Shown: positions 36,776 through 45,773, numbered from the stretch's first letter. The stretch is 48,638 bases of DNA from Streptomyces kronopolitis (GCF_014646275.1 NZ_BMND01000042.1:1-48638); one strand, 5' to 3'. The notes: a model not told the origin generated them from the letters alone. Translations and numbers: made by a program.

Positions 36776-38542
36776 TCACCGCACCGCCACCACCGCTGAC
36801 CCGTGCCCGAACAGCCCCTGGTTGGCGGTGATGCCCACCCGGGCACCGGCCACCTGGCGGCCGCCCGCCCGCCCCCGCAGCTGCCAGGTCAGCTCGCAGA
36901 CCTGGGCGATGGCCTGGGCCGGCACCGCCTCGCCGAACGAGCTCAGACCGCCGCTGGTGTTCACCGGCAGCCGCCCGCCCAGCACGGTCACCCCGTCCCG
37001 CAGCAGCCCGGCCCCCTCACCCGGGCCGCACAGCCCCAGATCCTCGTACCACTCCAACTCCAGCGCGGTGGACAGGTCGTAGACCTCGGCCAGCGAGAGG
37101 TCCTCGGGGCCGATCCCCGCCTCCTCGTAGGCGGTGCGTGCGATCGACGCCCGGAAGCCGGTGCCGGGCTCCGCCACGGCCGCCGCGGAGTCGGTGGCGA
37201 TGTCCGGCAGGTCCAGCACGGTCCGCGGGTAGTGCGGGGTGGCCGTGGCGACCGCGCGGATCCGCACCGGATCCGCCACGCCGTGCCGCCGCGCGAAGTC
37301 CATGCTGGTCAGCACGAGTGCGGCGGCGCCGTCGGAGGTCGCGCAGATGTCCAGCAGCCGCAGCGGATCGGCGACCACGGCGGAGGCCGCGACCTGCTCG
37401 GCGGTGACCGGGGTGCGGTAGCGGGCGTACGGATTGGCCGCGCCGGCCGCCGCGTTCTTCACCTTCACCTGTGCGAAGTCGTCGGCCGTATCGCCGTACA
37501 GCGCCATCCGGCGGCGGGCGTAGAGCCCGAAGTACGCGGGGTTGGTGGCGCCCAGCACCCGGAACCGCAGCCAGTCCGGATCGTCGGGCCGCGCACCGCC
37601 CGCCGGGGCGAAGAAGCCCTTGGGTGCCGCGTCGGCGCCGACCACCAGGGCCACGTCCGCCAGGCCCGCGAGGATCTGGGCCCGGGCGGCGCCGATGGCC
37701 TGGGCGCCGGAGGCACAGGCCGCGTAGACGCTGGTCACCCGGGCGCCCTGCCACCCCAGGGCCTTGGCGAAGGTCGCGCCCGCCACATACCCGGGGTAGC
37801 CGCCGCGGACCGTGTCCGCCCCGACCACGCTCTGCACGTCCCGCCAGTCGATCCCGGCATCCGCGAGCGCCGCCCTGGCCGCCTTCGTGCCGTACTCGAC
37901 GAAGCTGCGGCCCCACTTGCCCCAGGGGTGCATACCGGCGCCCAGGACGGCCACGTCGTTGGTTGTGGGGGTTGCGGGGGTCGGCTCCGGCCGTTCTGGA
38001 GGGGGCGTTTTCGGGCCGGATGGTTTTTCCCCGCCGCCCACCCCCCTTCGGGGGGTGGGCGGGTGAGGAGGTGAGGTTCCGGCCTCCCCCCCGCCCCCGG
38101 CCCCCGCCCCCACCGGCCGCCAGTGCCACGTCGTCCAGACCTGCGCGTCGTCCTCGTCCAGGACCCCGGGCACCAGCTCGACCGGGGTCCCCACGGCGAG
38201 GTCCGCCGCACCGACGCCCGGCGCGGCCTGCCCGAGGACCACCATCCGCTCCGCCGCCAGCTCCACGGCCACCAGCGCGTACGGCTGCCACTCGGCGTCC
38301 GGGTCGGAGACGTACGGGGCGGGCGGGCGATAGCGCGCGTCGGTGTACGACCAGACGGTGCCGTGCCGTGACAGCGGCACCTCCACCAGCTCGTCACCAC
38401 CGCATACGGGGTTGCGGCAGAAGGTGTCCTCCCGGGGGAAGAACACCGCGCCGCAGTCCCGGCACCGGGTACCCAGCAGCCGGAAGTCCGCCGCGTCCTG
38501 ATCGAACCACCCCGGCACCGCCGGCTTCCGTACACGTGTCAC
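36776..38542 (-). CDS. DUF35/OB-fold protein fused to a thiolase-like protein
   Basis: This 588-residue protein joins two domains normally encoded by adjacent genes. Residues 1 to about 155 are a DUF35 protein: a zinc ribbon (CRDCGAVFFPRED and CRNPVC) and an OB-fold. Residues about 155-205 form a low-complexity Gly/Pro linker. From about 205 (DVAVLGAGMHPWGK) comes an SCP-x/lipid-transfer-type thiolase with the reactive Cys in VYAACASGAQAIGAA and the ending NQGLFGHGSAVVAV. Such pairs act on acyl-CoA thioesters in lipid or sterol side-chain degradation. The GTG at 38542 starts at the first homology. The linker DNA contains a strong hairpin (38035-38061), which suggests an intergenic region read through in frame. 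A CTGACG-GAA-CGTCAG palindrome lies upstream. Confidence 0.85.
   Translation of the reverse strand: MTRVRKPAVPGWFDQDAADFRLLGTRCRDCGAVFFPREDTFCRNPVCGGDELVEVPLSRHGTVWSYTDARYRPPAPYVSDPDAEWQPYALVAVELAAERMVVLGQAAPGVGAADLAVGTPVELVPGVLDEDDAQVWTTWHWRPVGAGAGGGGEAGTSPPHPPTPRRGVGGGEKPSGPKTPPPERPEPTPATPTTNDVAVLGAGMHPWGKWGRSFVEYGTKAARAALADAGIDWRDVQSVVGADTVRGGYPGYVAGATFAKALGWQGARVTSVYAACASGAQAIGAARAQILAGLADVALVVGADAAPKGFFAPAGGARPDDPDWLRFRVLGATNPAYFGLYARRRMALYGDTADDFAQVKVKNAAAGAANPYARYRTPVTAEQVAASAVVADPLRLLDICATSDGAAALVLTSMDFARRHGVADPVRIRAVATATPHYPRTVLDLPDIATDSAAAVAEPGTGFRASIARTAYEEAGIGPEDLSLAEVYDLSTALELEWYEDLGLCGPGEGAGLLRDGVTVLGGRLPVNTSGGLSSFGEAVPAQAIAQVCELTWQLRGRAGGRQVAGARVGITANQGLFGHGSAVVAVR
38035..38061. 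repeat. Long G/C hairpin inside the fusion linker
   Basis: CGCCCACCCCCC at 38035-38046 and GGGGGGTGGGCG at 38050-38061 form a 12-bp perfect stem with a TTC turn. It lies in the sequence encoding the Gly/Pro linker of the DUF35-thiolase fusion. No T-tract follows on either strand. Confidence 0.7.
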
Positions 38543-38734
38543 GGGCCCTCCCCGGGCGACGACCGGACGCCGCAGACCCGGAATCGGCGCTCCGGGAACA
38601 GCGGTCCGGCAACGGCAGTCCGGAGTCGGCAGTCCGGGAGGTCGGACCGGAGCGACGGCGGAGGCGGCAGGCGCACGACGCGAGCCGACACCGGCGGGCG
38701 GACCGGCGGCCGGCAATCCCGGAGAACCCCAGAA

Positions 38735-38749
38735 CTGACGGAACGTCAG
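38735..38749. promoter_or_regulatory. Palindromic operator upstream of the DUF35-thiolase gene
   Basis: CTGACG-GAA-CGTCAG is a 6-3-6 perfect palindrome 193 bases upstream of the GTG start, in a locally less G+C-rich stretch. TGACG-N3-CGTCA-type sites are typical of TetR-family repressors of lipid-degradation genes in actinobacteria. No TetR gene is adjacent, so the regulator would act in trans. Confidence 0.5.
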
Positions 38750-38922
38750 AAGTGTGGCACGGCACCGCCGGGCACGGAACCCCGGCACGGAGCCCGGTAC
38801 GGCCCCGGGGCGATCACGTCGTCCCTGTGGTTCATGTCGTCCTGTCGTTCACGAGGAGCACCCGGGCGACGTCCCCCTCCGCGGGTCAACCGGACCCGAC
38901 CGGCCCGCGTCCCTCTCAGCAG

Positions 38923-38965
38923 GGTCCGGGCACGGGATCCACGGGGGTGGTTCCGTGCCCGGACC
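38923..38965. terminator. Hairpin after the VanX-like gene
   Basis: GGTCCGGGCACGG at 38923-38935 pairs perfectly with 38953-38965, a 13-bp stem with a 17-base loop. It begins 37 bases past the stop of the VanX-like gene on the minus strand and is a probable terminator. Confidence 0.65.
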
Positions 38966-39001
38966 GCACCGACCCCGGGCGGCTGCACGGCACCCCGCCG
39001 C

Positions 39002-39838
39002 TCACCCGACCGGAAAGTCGAAGTACGTGTCCGGGAAGGTCTCCGGGGTGAAGGTGAAGTGCCACCACTCCTCGGGGAGGTTCACGAAGCCGGCCCGCTC
39101 CAGCCCATGCTTGAGCAGCAGCCGGTTCGCCCGCTGGCGCCCGTGGACGCGCGGGTCGAGGGTGTGCGCGAGCGTGTCGAAGCAGTCGAAGCCGGTCCCC
39201 ATGTCGAGGGAGTTGTCCGGGAACCGTGCGTCCTTCGGCCCGTAACAGGGCGCCAGCGGCTCGCCCGGCACATACGGGCGGGTGGGCAGCGCCGGCAGCC
39301 GTACCAGCGTCACATCGAGCGTACTTCCCCTGCTGTGACCGGACCGGGCCGCGATATAGCCGTCGTCGAACAGCTTCGACTTGTCCTCCCGCGGGTAGAA
39401 CTCGCCCTTCATCCGCTGGTCGCCGAGGTCCTTGCCCCACCGCACGAAGTGGTCCACGGCGCGCTGCGGCCGGTAGCAGTCGTAGACCTTGAGCGACAGC
39501 CCGCGCCGCAGGAAGGAGCGCTGGGCCCGGTGCAGGGCCCGTGCGGCGTCCCGCGTCAGCAGGCACACCGGCCTGCGGTAGCCGTCCACCGGCACACCCG
39601 TGAAGTTGTGCACGGTGGGGTAGCGCATCTCCTGGAGGATCGTGGGGTCCACCTCGCGCAGCGCGACGAACTCCTTCGGCATCGACGGCGGTCCCGACGG
39701 CGGTCCCGGTTGCCGTCCCGACGGCGGCACCGGCCGGTGGGCGGCCCCCGCGGCGGCCGCCGACGGCAGCACGGTGACGGTCATCAGGGCGGCGGCAGCG
39801 ACGGCCAGGCCGCGCAGCGCGGCAGCGAGTCTCGGCAT
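39002..39838 (-). CDS. Secreted D-Ala-D-Ala dipeptidase-like M15 peptidase (VanX family)
   Basis: This 278-residue protein has an N-terminal signal peptide (MPRLAAALRGLAVAAAALMTVTVLPSAAAAG) followed by a Pro/Gly-rich lead. The M15D peptidase domain starts at FVALREVDPTILQEMRY. Zinc ligands are the His and Asp of SGHSRGSTLDVTL and the His of EEWWHFTF, with the preceding Glu as catalytic base. VanX enzymes split D-Ala-D-Ala. VanX of resistance clusters is cytosolic, whereas this one is exported and has no vanH or vanA neighbour, so a role in wall turnover or recycling outside the membrane is more likely than glycopeptide resistance. The ATG at 39838 is chosen because it gives a proper signal peptide. 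Confidence 0.88.
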   Translation of the reverse strand: MPRLAAALRGLAVAAAALMTVTVLPSAAAAGAAHRPVPPSGRQPGPPSGPPSMPKEFVALREVDPTILQEMRYPTVHNFTGVPVDGYRRPVCLLTRDAARALHRAQRSFLRRGLSLKVYDCYRPQRAVDHFVRWGKDLGDQRMKGEFYPREDKSKLFDDGYIAARSGHSRGSTLDVTLVRLPALPTRPYVPGEPLAPCYGPKDARFPDNSLDMGTGFDCFDTLAHTLDPRVHGRQRANRLLLKHGLERAGFVNLPEEWWHFTFTPETFPDTYFDFPVG

Positions 39839-39934
39839 GGTCCTCCGTCTACCAGGACCACCGGCCGGAGGGGAAGCCCCACGCACGCCTCACCCGCACC
39901 CGGCGGATGACCGGCGTCGACGCCCGTACGCGCA

Positions 39935-42331
39935 CTAACCGCCCGTCAACCCCCGTACTCGCACCGGGTATCCCACCGCCTCCCCGTCCCGCCGCTCCAC
40001 GACCACCCGGTCGCCCTCCCACCGCGAGACGAAGCGCTCCACGTCCGGCCGCTGCCAGCCGTCCCCGGCGTCCGGCACCACCAGCCCGCTGCCGCCGCGC
40101 CCGGTCGGCGGAGCCCACACCTCCAGCTCCGTCCCGCCGTCCGCCCCCGCCACCGGCACCACCGCACCGGCCCGCGCCAGCACCGGTATCCGCGACAGCG
40201 GCGCCTCCACCCACACCTGACCGGGCCCCTCGTACGCCCGGCCGGTCGCGGTGTCGTACCACCGGCCACGCGGCAGCCGCACCGGCCGACGGGTCACCCC
40301 GGCCGCCAGCGCGGGCGCCACCAGCAGCGCGTCCCCCAGCAGAAAGGCGTCCTCGCAGTCCCGCAGCGCCCGGTCGCGCGGCGCGTTCCACCACAGCGGC
40401 CGGACGTACGGCGCCCCGGTCAGCCGCGCCAACTGGCCCAGCGTCCCGAAGTAGGGCAGCAGCCGCGCCCGTTCACACAGCGCCGTACGGGCGTGCTCCA
40501 GCACCTCGGCCCCGAACTCCCACGGCTCCCGCCGCCCCGCCCCCCACGCCGAGTGCGTACGGAACAGCGGCAGGAAGGCGCCCAGCTGGAACCACCGCAG
40601 ATACAGCTCCGGGGACGGCTGCCCGGAGAACCCGCCGATATCGGGACCGCTGTACGGCACCCCGCACAGCCCCAGCCCCAGCACCAGCGACAGCGAGGCC
40701 CGCAGCCCCGGCCAGTCCGTCGCCACCGCGCCCGACCAGCTGCCGCCGTAGCGCTGCAACCCCGCCCAGCCCGAGCGGGAGAACAGGAACGGCCGCTCGT
40801 CCGGGCGCAGTTCGCTCAGTCCGTCGAAACCGGCCCGCGCCATCGCCAGGCCGTAGACGTTGTGCGCCTCCCGATGGTCGCCGCCCCGCCCCTCCAGCGC
40901 GTGCCGCGCCGAACGCGGCAGCGTCCGCTCCCCGAACGCCGCAAAGGAGACCGGCTCGTTCATGTCGTGCCAGAAGCCCGCGAAGCCCTGCGCCAGCCGC
41001 TCCGCGTACAGCCCGCCCCACCACTTGCGCACCCGCGCGTCGGTGAAGTCCGGGTACACCGACTCGCCCGGCCACACCTCCCCGCGCACCTCCCGCCCCC
41101 GCGCGTCCCGCACGAACGCGTCCGCCGCCGCCCCGCCCTCGTACACCGCGTCCCCCGGCTCCGCCCGCACCCCGGGATCGACGACCGAGACCAGCCGCAC
41201 CCCCTGCGCCCGCAACTCCCTTGCCAGACCCGGCAGATCCGGATAGCGCTCCGGGTCGACGGTGAAGACCCGGTGGCGGTCGTAGTGATCGATGTCCAGA
41301 TGGACGGCGGACAGCGGAAGCCCCCGCTCCGCGTAGCCGGCGGCCACCTCGCGCACCTCGTCCTGGCCCGCGAACCCCCACCGGGCGTGCTGCGGGCCCA
41401 GCGCCCACAACGGCGGCAGCGCGGGCGCCCCGGTCAAAGCCGTCCAGCCCTGGAGCACCCGGGCCGGAGTGCCGACCAGCACCCAGTAACGCAGCGGCCC
41501 GCCGTCCATCCGCAGCTCACAGGCGCCCGGCCGGTCATGGCCCGAGCCCGCCCCCTCCACGCCCTCGCGCAGCGTCACCCGGCCGTCCCAGGAGTTGTCG
41601 TGGAACACCAGATGGGTACCGGCGTCCGCCACCACCAGCTGCACCGGCATCGTCAGCGACAGCGGATCGTCCCCCGGTGCGAACGCGCCGCCCGGGTCGG
41701 TGTTCCACAGCCGGTAGACCCCGTCCCGCAGCCGGGGCCCGTGCGCCCGGCCGCCCAGCCCGAAGAACCGGGCATCGGCCGCGACCTCCGCACGCTGCAC
41801 CCAGCGCGCGGCACCCCCGCCCCCGGACCGGCCCGCCGCGGTGTCCGTGCCGCTCGCGTCCGCCTCCTCCCACCAGCGCGGCGGCAACTCCCGCCGCAGC
41901 ACCGCCCCGCCGGGCGTGCGCACCTCCACCGCGCCGTGCCGGGAGACCACCACCAGCACCCGCTCGGAGACCACCCGCCAGCCGCCCTCCGTATCGGGCT
42001 CCAGCACCGCCCGCGCGTCCACTTCGGGGCACGGGCCCGCCAGCGCGTACGACGGCTCCGGCGCGGCGCCGTCCCAGCCGCAGAACACCGCCCCGCCCGC
42101 GGCCACCCGCACCCGCAGCGACGACCGCGCGAAATGGATCACCCCGCCGCCCGGCTGCGGCTCCGCGCCGGTCGCCGGCCCCGGCACCCGCGCCCGCTCC
42201 GCCCCGCGCCGCGGCAGCGCCAGCGCGTCCGCCCGCCGCGCCCGCCACGCCGCGCGCACGGACCGCAGCCCCTGCGCCGGCCCGACCGTCTTGATCATCC
42301 GTACCGACCGCACCAGATCCCGCCCGTCCAT
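39935..42331 (-). CDS. Glycoside hydrolase family 31 (alpha-glucosidase/alpha-xylosidase)
   Basis: This 798-residue GH31 enzyme has the nucleophile Asp456 in GFWHDMNEPVSF and the acid/base region in PYSGPDIGGFSG. Upstream are PLWALGPQHARWGF and LDIDHYDRHRVFTVD, the start of the barrel, and the C-terminal beta domains contain ALLVAPALAAGV and RGRWYDTATG. No signal peptide is present, so it is cytosolic. It would release glucose or xylose from alpha-linked oligosaccharides; the exact linkage cannot be read from motifs. The ATG at 42331 is preferred over an in-frame GTG at 42370. It is transcribed away from the acetoacetyl-CoA synthetase gene, with no neighbouring sugar transporter. Confidence 0.92.
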   Translation of the reverse strand: MDGRDLVRSVRMIKTVGPAQGLRSVRAAWRARRADALALPRRGAERARVPGPATGAEPQPGGGVIHFARSSLRVRVAAGGAVFCGWDGAAPEPSYALAGPCPEVDARAVLEPDTEGGWRVVSERVLVVVSRHGAVEVRTPGGAVLRRELPPRWWEEADASGTDTAAGRSGGGGAARWVQRAEVAADARFFGLGGRAHGPRLRDGVYRLWNTDPGGAFAPGDDPLSLTMPVQLVVADAGTHLVFHDNSWDGRVTLREGVEGAGSGHDRPGACELRMDGGPLRYWVLVGTPARVLQGWTALTGAPALPPLWALGPQHARWGFAGQDEVREVAAGYAERGLPLSAVHLDIDHYDRHRVFTVDPERYPDLPGLARELRAQGVRLVSVVDPGVRAEPGDAVYEGGAAADAFVRDARGREVRGEVWPGESVYPDFTDARVRKWWGGLYAERLAQGFAGFWHDMNEPVSFAAFGERTLPRSARHALEGRGGDHREAHNVYGLAMARAGFDGLSELRPDERPFLFSRSGWAGLQRYGGSWSGAVATDWPGLRASLSLVLGLGLCGVPYSGPDIGGFSGQPSPELYLRWFQLGAFLPLFRTHSAWGAGRREPWEFGAEVLEHARTALCERARLLPYFGTLGQLARLTGAPYVRPLWWNAPRDRALRDCEDAFLLGDALLVAPALAAGVTRRPVRLPRGRWYDTATGRAYEGPGQVWVEAPLSRIPVLARAGAVVPVAGADGGTELEVWAPPTGRGGSGLVVPDAGDGWQRPDVERFVSRWEGDRVVVERRDGEAVGYPVRVRGLTGG

Positions 42332-42637
42332 GCCGGTCAGCCTGCCATTGACGGCGGGGTGCGCGCGCACCGTTCAACTGCCGTTCACCTGCACCGGGTC
42401 ACGCTCGGCCACCTTCAGGCCCGTGGCTCGCCCCGCCCTGGCCGGATCCCGACGCGCGCCCCGGCACCTACCGGCCGGACCACCTCCGCCACCCGGCGAA
42501 TGTGAGCAGTCCACCCTGGTGCCGGAGTCGATCACATGGCATCGTCCAGGCACACCGTGTCGTGCGCACACGGCGGAGTGGGGGAGACCCACCGCCGTGC
42601 GCGCCCGACGCACACGACGCGTATCGTCCGGGAGCCG
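42332..42637. other. Divergent intergenic region between GH31 and acetoacetyl-CoA synthetase genes
   Basis: These 306 bases must hold two divergent promoters. A hairpin CACGGCGG (42569-42576) with CCGCCGTG (42592-42599) lies about 40 bases before the synthetase start and could act in its leader. I could not assign convincing -35/-10 pairs. Confidence 0.4.
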
Positions 42638-44671
42638 ATGATGACCACCGCACCGCAGTCCGCCCCACAGCCGGAGCCCCTCTGGCAGCCCGGCCCGGAC
42701 CGCATCGCCGGCGCACAGGTCACCCGCTTCCACAGCTGGGCGGCCGCCCACCACGGAGCCCCGGCCCCCACCCCCGGCGACCCCGCGACGAGCTACGCCG
42801 ACCTGCACCGCTGGTCCGTCGACGACCTCCCCGCCTTCTGGCAGGCCACCGCCGAGTGGTTCGACGTCCGCTTCGCCACGCCGTACGAGACGGTGCTCGC
42901 CGACCCCGCGATGCCCGGCGCCCGCTGGTTCCCCGGCGCCACCCTCAACTACGCCGAGCACGCCCTGCGCGCCGCCACGGACCCCGCCCGCGCCGACGCC
43001 CCCGCCCTGCTCCATGTCGACGAGACCCATGAGCCCGCGCCCGTGACCTGGCGGGAGCTGCGGGCCCAGGTCGGCTCGCTGGCCGCCGAACTCCGCCGGC
43101 TCGGCGTCCGCCCCGGCGACCGCGTCAGCGCCTACGTCCCCAACATCCCGCAGGCCGTCGTCGCGCTGCTGGCCAGCGCCGCGGTCGGCGCGGTGTGGAC
43201 GTCCTGCGCCCCCGACTTCGGCGCCCGCAGCGTGCTGGACCGCTTCCAGCAGATCGAACCGGTCGTCCTGTTCACCGTCGACGGCTACCGCTACGGCGGC
43301 AAGGAGCACGACCGCCGGGACACCGTCGCCGAACTCCGCGCCGAACTGCCCACCCTCCGGGCCGTCGTCCACATCCCGCTGCTCGGCACCCCCGCCCCCG
43401 AAGGCGCCCTGAACTGGTCGGACCTGACCTCGCAGGACACCGAACCGGTCTTCGAACAGGTCCCGTTCGACCATCCCCTGTGGGTCCTGTACTCCTCCGG
43501 CACCACCGGCCTGCCCAAGGCCATCGTCCAGTCCCAGGGCGGCATCCTGCTCGAACACCTCAAGCAGACCGGACTGCACTGCGACCTCGGCCCCGACGAC
43601 CGGTTCTTCTGGTACACCTCCACCGGCTGGATGATGTGGAACTTCCTCGTCGCCGGCCTCCTGGTGGGTTCCACGATCGTGCTCTACGACGGCAGCCCCG
43701 GCCACCCCGACGTCTCCGCCCAGTGGCGGGTCGCCGAAGCCACCCGCGCCACCGTCTTCGGCACCTCCGCCGCCTACGTCATGGCCTGCCGCAAGGCTGG
43801 CATCCACCCGGCCCGCGACCTCGACCTCTCCGCGATCACCTGCGTCGCCACCACCGGCTCCCCGCTCCCGCCGGACGGTTTCCGCTGGCTGCACGACTCC
43901 TTCGCGGAGAGCGGCGCCGACCTCTGGACGGCCTCGGTCAGCGGCGGCACCGACGTCTGCAGCTGCTTCGCCGGCGCCGTCCCCACCCTCCCCGTCCACA
44001 TCGGCGAACTCCAGGCCGCCTGCCTGGGCACCGACCTCCAGGCCTGGGACCCCCAGGGCGAGCCGGTCACCGGCGAGGTCGGCGAACTCGTCGTCACCAA
44101 GCCCATGCCGTCGATGCCCACCCGCTTCTGGAACGACCCCGACGGCACCCGCTACCACGACAGCTACTTCGACATGTACCCCGGCGTCTGGCGGCACGGC
44201 GACTGGATCACCGTCACCTCCCGCGGCAGCGTCGTCATCCACGGCCGCTCCGACTCCACCCTCAACCGCCAGGGTGTCCGGATGGGCTCCGCCGACATCT
44301 ACGAGGCCGTCGAACGGCTCCCCGAGATCCGCGAATCCCTCGTCATCGGCCTGGAACTCCCCGACGGCGGCTACTGGATGCCGCTGTTCGTGCACCTCGC
44401 CCCCGGCGTCACCCTCGACGACGGCCTCCGCGACCGCATCAAGCGCACCATCCGCACCGAGCTCTCCCCGCGGCACGTCCCGGACGACATCATCGAGGCC
44501 CCCGGCGTCCCGCACACCCTCACCGGCAAGCGCATCGAGGTCCCCGTCAAGCGCCTCCTCCAGGGCACCCCGCTCGACAAGGCCGTCAACCCCGGCTCTG
44601 TCGACAACCTCGAACTGCTCCACTTCTACGAGCGGGTGGCCCGCGACCGCGCCGCCGACAACGCCTCGTAG
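42638..44671 (+). CDS. aacS: Acetoacetyl-CoA synthetase
   Basis: This 677-residue ANL-family ligase activates acetoacetate with ATP and CoA. The N-terminal cap (LWQPGPDRIAGAQVTRFHSW, WFPGATLNYAEH) is specific for acetoacetyl-CoA synthetases. The AMP-binding P-loop is YSSGTTGLPKAIVQS, the substrate pocket is FWYTSTGWMMWNFL, the hinge is around SVVIHGRSDSTLNRQGVRMG, and the catalytic Lys is in HTLTGKRIEVPVK. Start is one of the tandem ATGs at 42638 and 42641, with GGGAG just upstream. It links ketone bodies or leucine breakdown to acyl-CoA pools. A 10-bp-stem hairpin follows. Confidence 0.95.
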   Translation: MMTTAPQSAPQPEPLWQPGPDRIAGAQVTRFHSWAAAHHGAPAPTPGDPATSYADLHRWSVDDLPAFWQATAEWFDVRFATPYETVLADPAMPGARWFPGATLNYAEHALRAATDPARADAPALLHVDETHEPAPVTWRELRAQVGSLAAELRRLGVRPGDRVSAYVPNIPQAVVALLASAAVGAVWTSCAPDFGARSVLDRFQQIEPVVLFTVDGYRYGGKEHDRRDTVAELRAELPTLRAVVHIPLLGTPAPEGALNWSDLTSQDTEPVFEQVPFDHPLWVLYSSGTTGLPKAIVQSQGGILLEHLKQTGLHCDLGPDDRFFWYTSTGWMMWNFLVAGLLVGSTIVLYDGSPGHPDVSAQWRVAEATRATVFGTSAAYVMACRKAGIHPARDLDLSAITCVATTGSPLPPDGFRWLHDSFAESGADLWTASVSGGTDVCSCFAGAVPTLPVHIGELQAACLGTDLQAWDPQGEPVTGEVGELVVTKPMPSMPTRFWNDPDGTRYHDSYFDMYPGVWRHGDWITVTSRGSVVIHGRSDSTLNRQGVRMGSADIYEAVERLPEIRESLVIGLELPDGGYWMPLFVHLAPGVTLDDGLRDRIKRTIRTELSPRHVPDDIIEAPGVPHTLTGKRIEVPVKRLLQGTPLDKAVNPGSVDNLELLHFYERVARDRAADNAS

Positions 44672-44716
44672 GCCGCTCACAGGCGACGCTCAGGCAGGCG
44701 GGCACGCAGGACCGCC

Positions 44717-44756
44717 CGGCGCCGGACGCCCGGAACCCCGGTGCGCTCCGGCGCCG
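44717..44756 (+). terminator. Hairpin after the acetoacetyl-CoA synthetase gene
   Basis: CGGCGCCGGA at 44717-44726 pairs perfectly with 44747-44756 around a 20-base loop that itself contains short complementary runs. It lies 45 bases past the stop and is a probable terminator. Confidence 0.6.
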
Positions 44757-44764
44757 CAGGCCCG

Positions 44765-44787
44765 TTGTCAGACCCCCCGATTACTCT
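44765..44787 (+). promoter_or_regulatory. PafBC-like promoter of the unknown gene at 44841
   Basis: TTGTCAGAC at 44765-44773, an 8-base spacer and TACTCT at 44782-44787 match the damage-promoter pattern at 17137-17159 in spacing and in all but the last two bases of the first box. Transcription would begin near 44794, with a leader of about 47 bases. Confidence 0.5.
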
Positions 44788-44840
44788 CAGTGACGAGTGG
44801 GATGCGACCGACGCACCCACCCGCACACCCAGGGGGAGTC

Positions 44841-45773
44841 ATGACCTTCACATCCCGGCCCACCGACCGGTCCGCCGCCCGCCGCGGCCTGCGCCGCGAA
44901 GTCCCCAGCACCGCCGCCATCCTGGCCGACGAGCAGGACTTCACGGCCATGCGCCGCTACCGCACCTTCCCGTTCGACGACCACGACAGCTACCTCCGCC
45001 AGATGGAGACCCTGCTGCGGGGGCTCACCGCCCAGGGCGTGGTCACCACCGTCGGCCTCTTCGACCCGGTCGCCTACGAGAAATACTGCGCCCGGCTCAC
45101 CCTGGACCCGGACCGCCCCGACAGCCGCAGCCGCTACACGGCCGAAGCCGCCCGCACCGGCACCACCCTGCTCTACGAGGGCGGGCCGCTGACCCGGCTG
45201 CTCCCCCTCCTCCTCGAAGACGCCGACCGCCGGGCGCACGCGGACCGCGCCTCCGCCCTGCTGGCCCGCGCCGGCACCTGCCAGGAGTGCGGCGACGACC
45301 TCGCCCGCACCGCCTTCACCCGCGCCACCCACGCCGTCCGGCAGCTCCTGACCGCCCTCGGCGAAGGCACCCACCACCTCGTCTGCTCCCTCGCCGCCGG
45401 CGAGCCGCCCCTCCTGGCGGTGCTCCACTCCACCGCCGCCGACGGCGCCGGCCTCCAACTCGCCGAACACGAGACCCTCGTCTTCTGCACGGTCCTGGCG
45501 GCCGGCTTCGCCCTGCGCACCCCCGGCGGCATCGTCTCCCGCACCACCACTGGCCCCGACAGCACCGAAGGCACGGACCGCGCCACGTCCCGGGACACGG
45601 TCCGCGGCTGGTCCCTGCGGGAATCCTGGCTCCGCCCGCTGAGCGCGGCCGAGGTCTTCACCGCCTACTGCACCGACGCCGACACCGGCGAACCCATCCC
45701 ACCCGAGCACGGCGTCGACTACGCCTCCGGCCTCCCCCTGACCCCGCCCCCGGAGCCCCACGACCACCGCTGA
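44841..45773 (+). CDS. Conserved-looking protein of unknown function
   Basis: This 310-residue soluble protein has no motif I recognise. The first 25 residues are basic. The body is helical and acidic (FPFDDHDSYLRQMETLLRGLTAQGVVTTVGLFDPVAYEKYC). One CQECGDD pair of cysteines could bind metal or form a disulfide, with no second pair. A strand-rich segment follows (THHLVCSLAAGEPPLLAVLHSTAADG). There is no signal peptide or membrane span. AGGGGGAG precedes the ATG at 44841. It has its own promoter resembling the DNA-damage type and is flanked by terminators on both sides, so it is a single-gene unit. A damage-response role is possible but rests only on the promoter. Confidence 0.7.
   Translation: MTFTSRPTDRSAARRGLRREVPSTAAILADEQDFTAMRRYRTFPFDDHDSYLRQMETLLRGLTAQGVVTTVGLFDPVAYEKYCARLTLDPDRPDSRSRYTAEAARTGTTLLYEGGPLTRLLPLLLEDADRRAHADRASALLARAGTCQECGDDLARTAFTRATHAVRQLLTALGEGTHHLVCSLAAGEPPLLAVLHSTAADGAGLQLAEHETLVFCTVLAAGFALRTPGGIVSRTTTGPDSTEGTDRATSRDTVRGWSLRESWLRPLSAAEVFTAYCTDADTGEPIPPEHGVDYASGLPLTPPPEPHDHR

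Larger units (their letters stand above)
38543..39001. other. 459-base intergenic region upstream of the DUF35-thiolase gene
   Basis: This gap holds the operator at 38735-38749, the VanX-side hairpin at 38923-38965, and near-tandem CGGCAGTCCGG units around 38595-38640. I find no credible gene; open frames on either strand here have no recognisable domain. Confidence 0.5.

Noticed and set aside
38035..38061. Intrinsic terminator in the thiolase fusion
   Set aside because: No T-tract follows on either strand and the reading frame is open through it, so it is reported as a linker hairpin.
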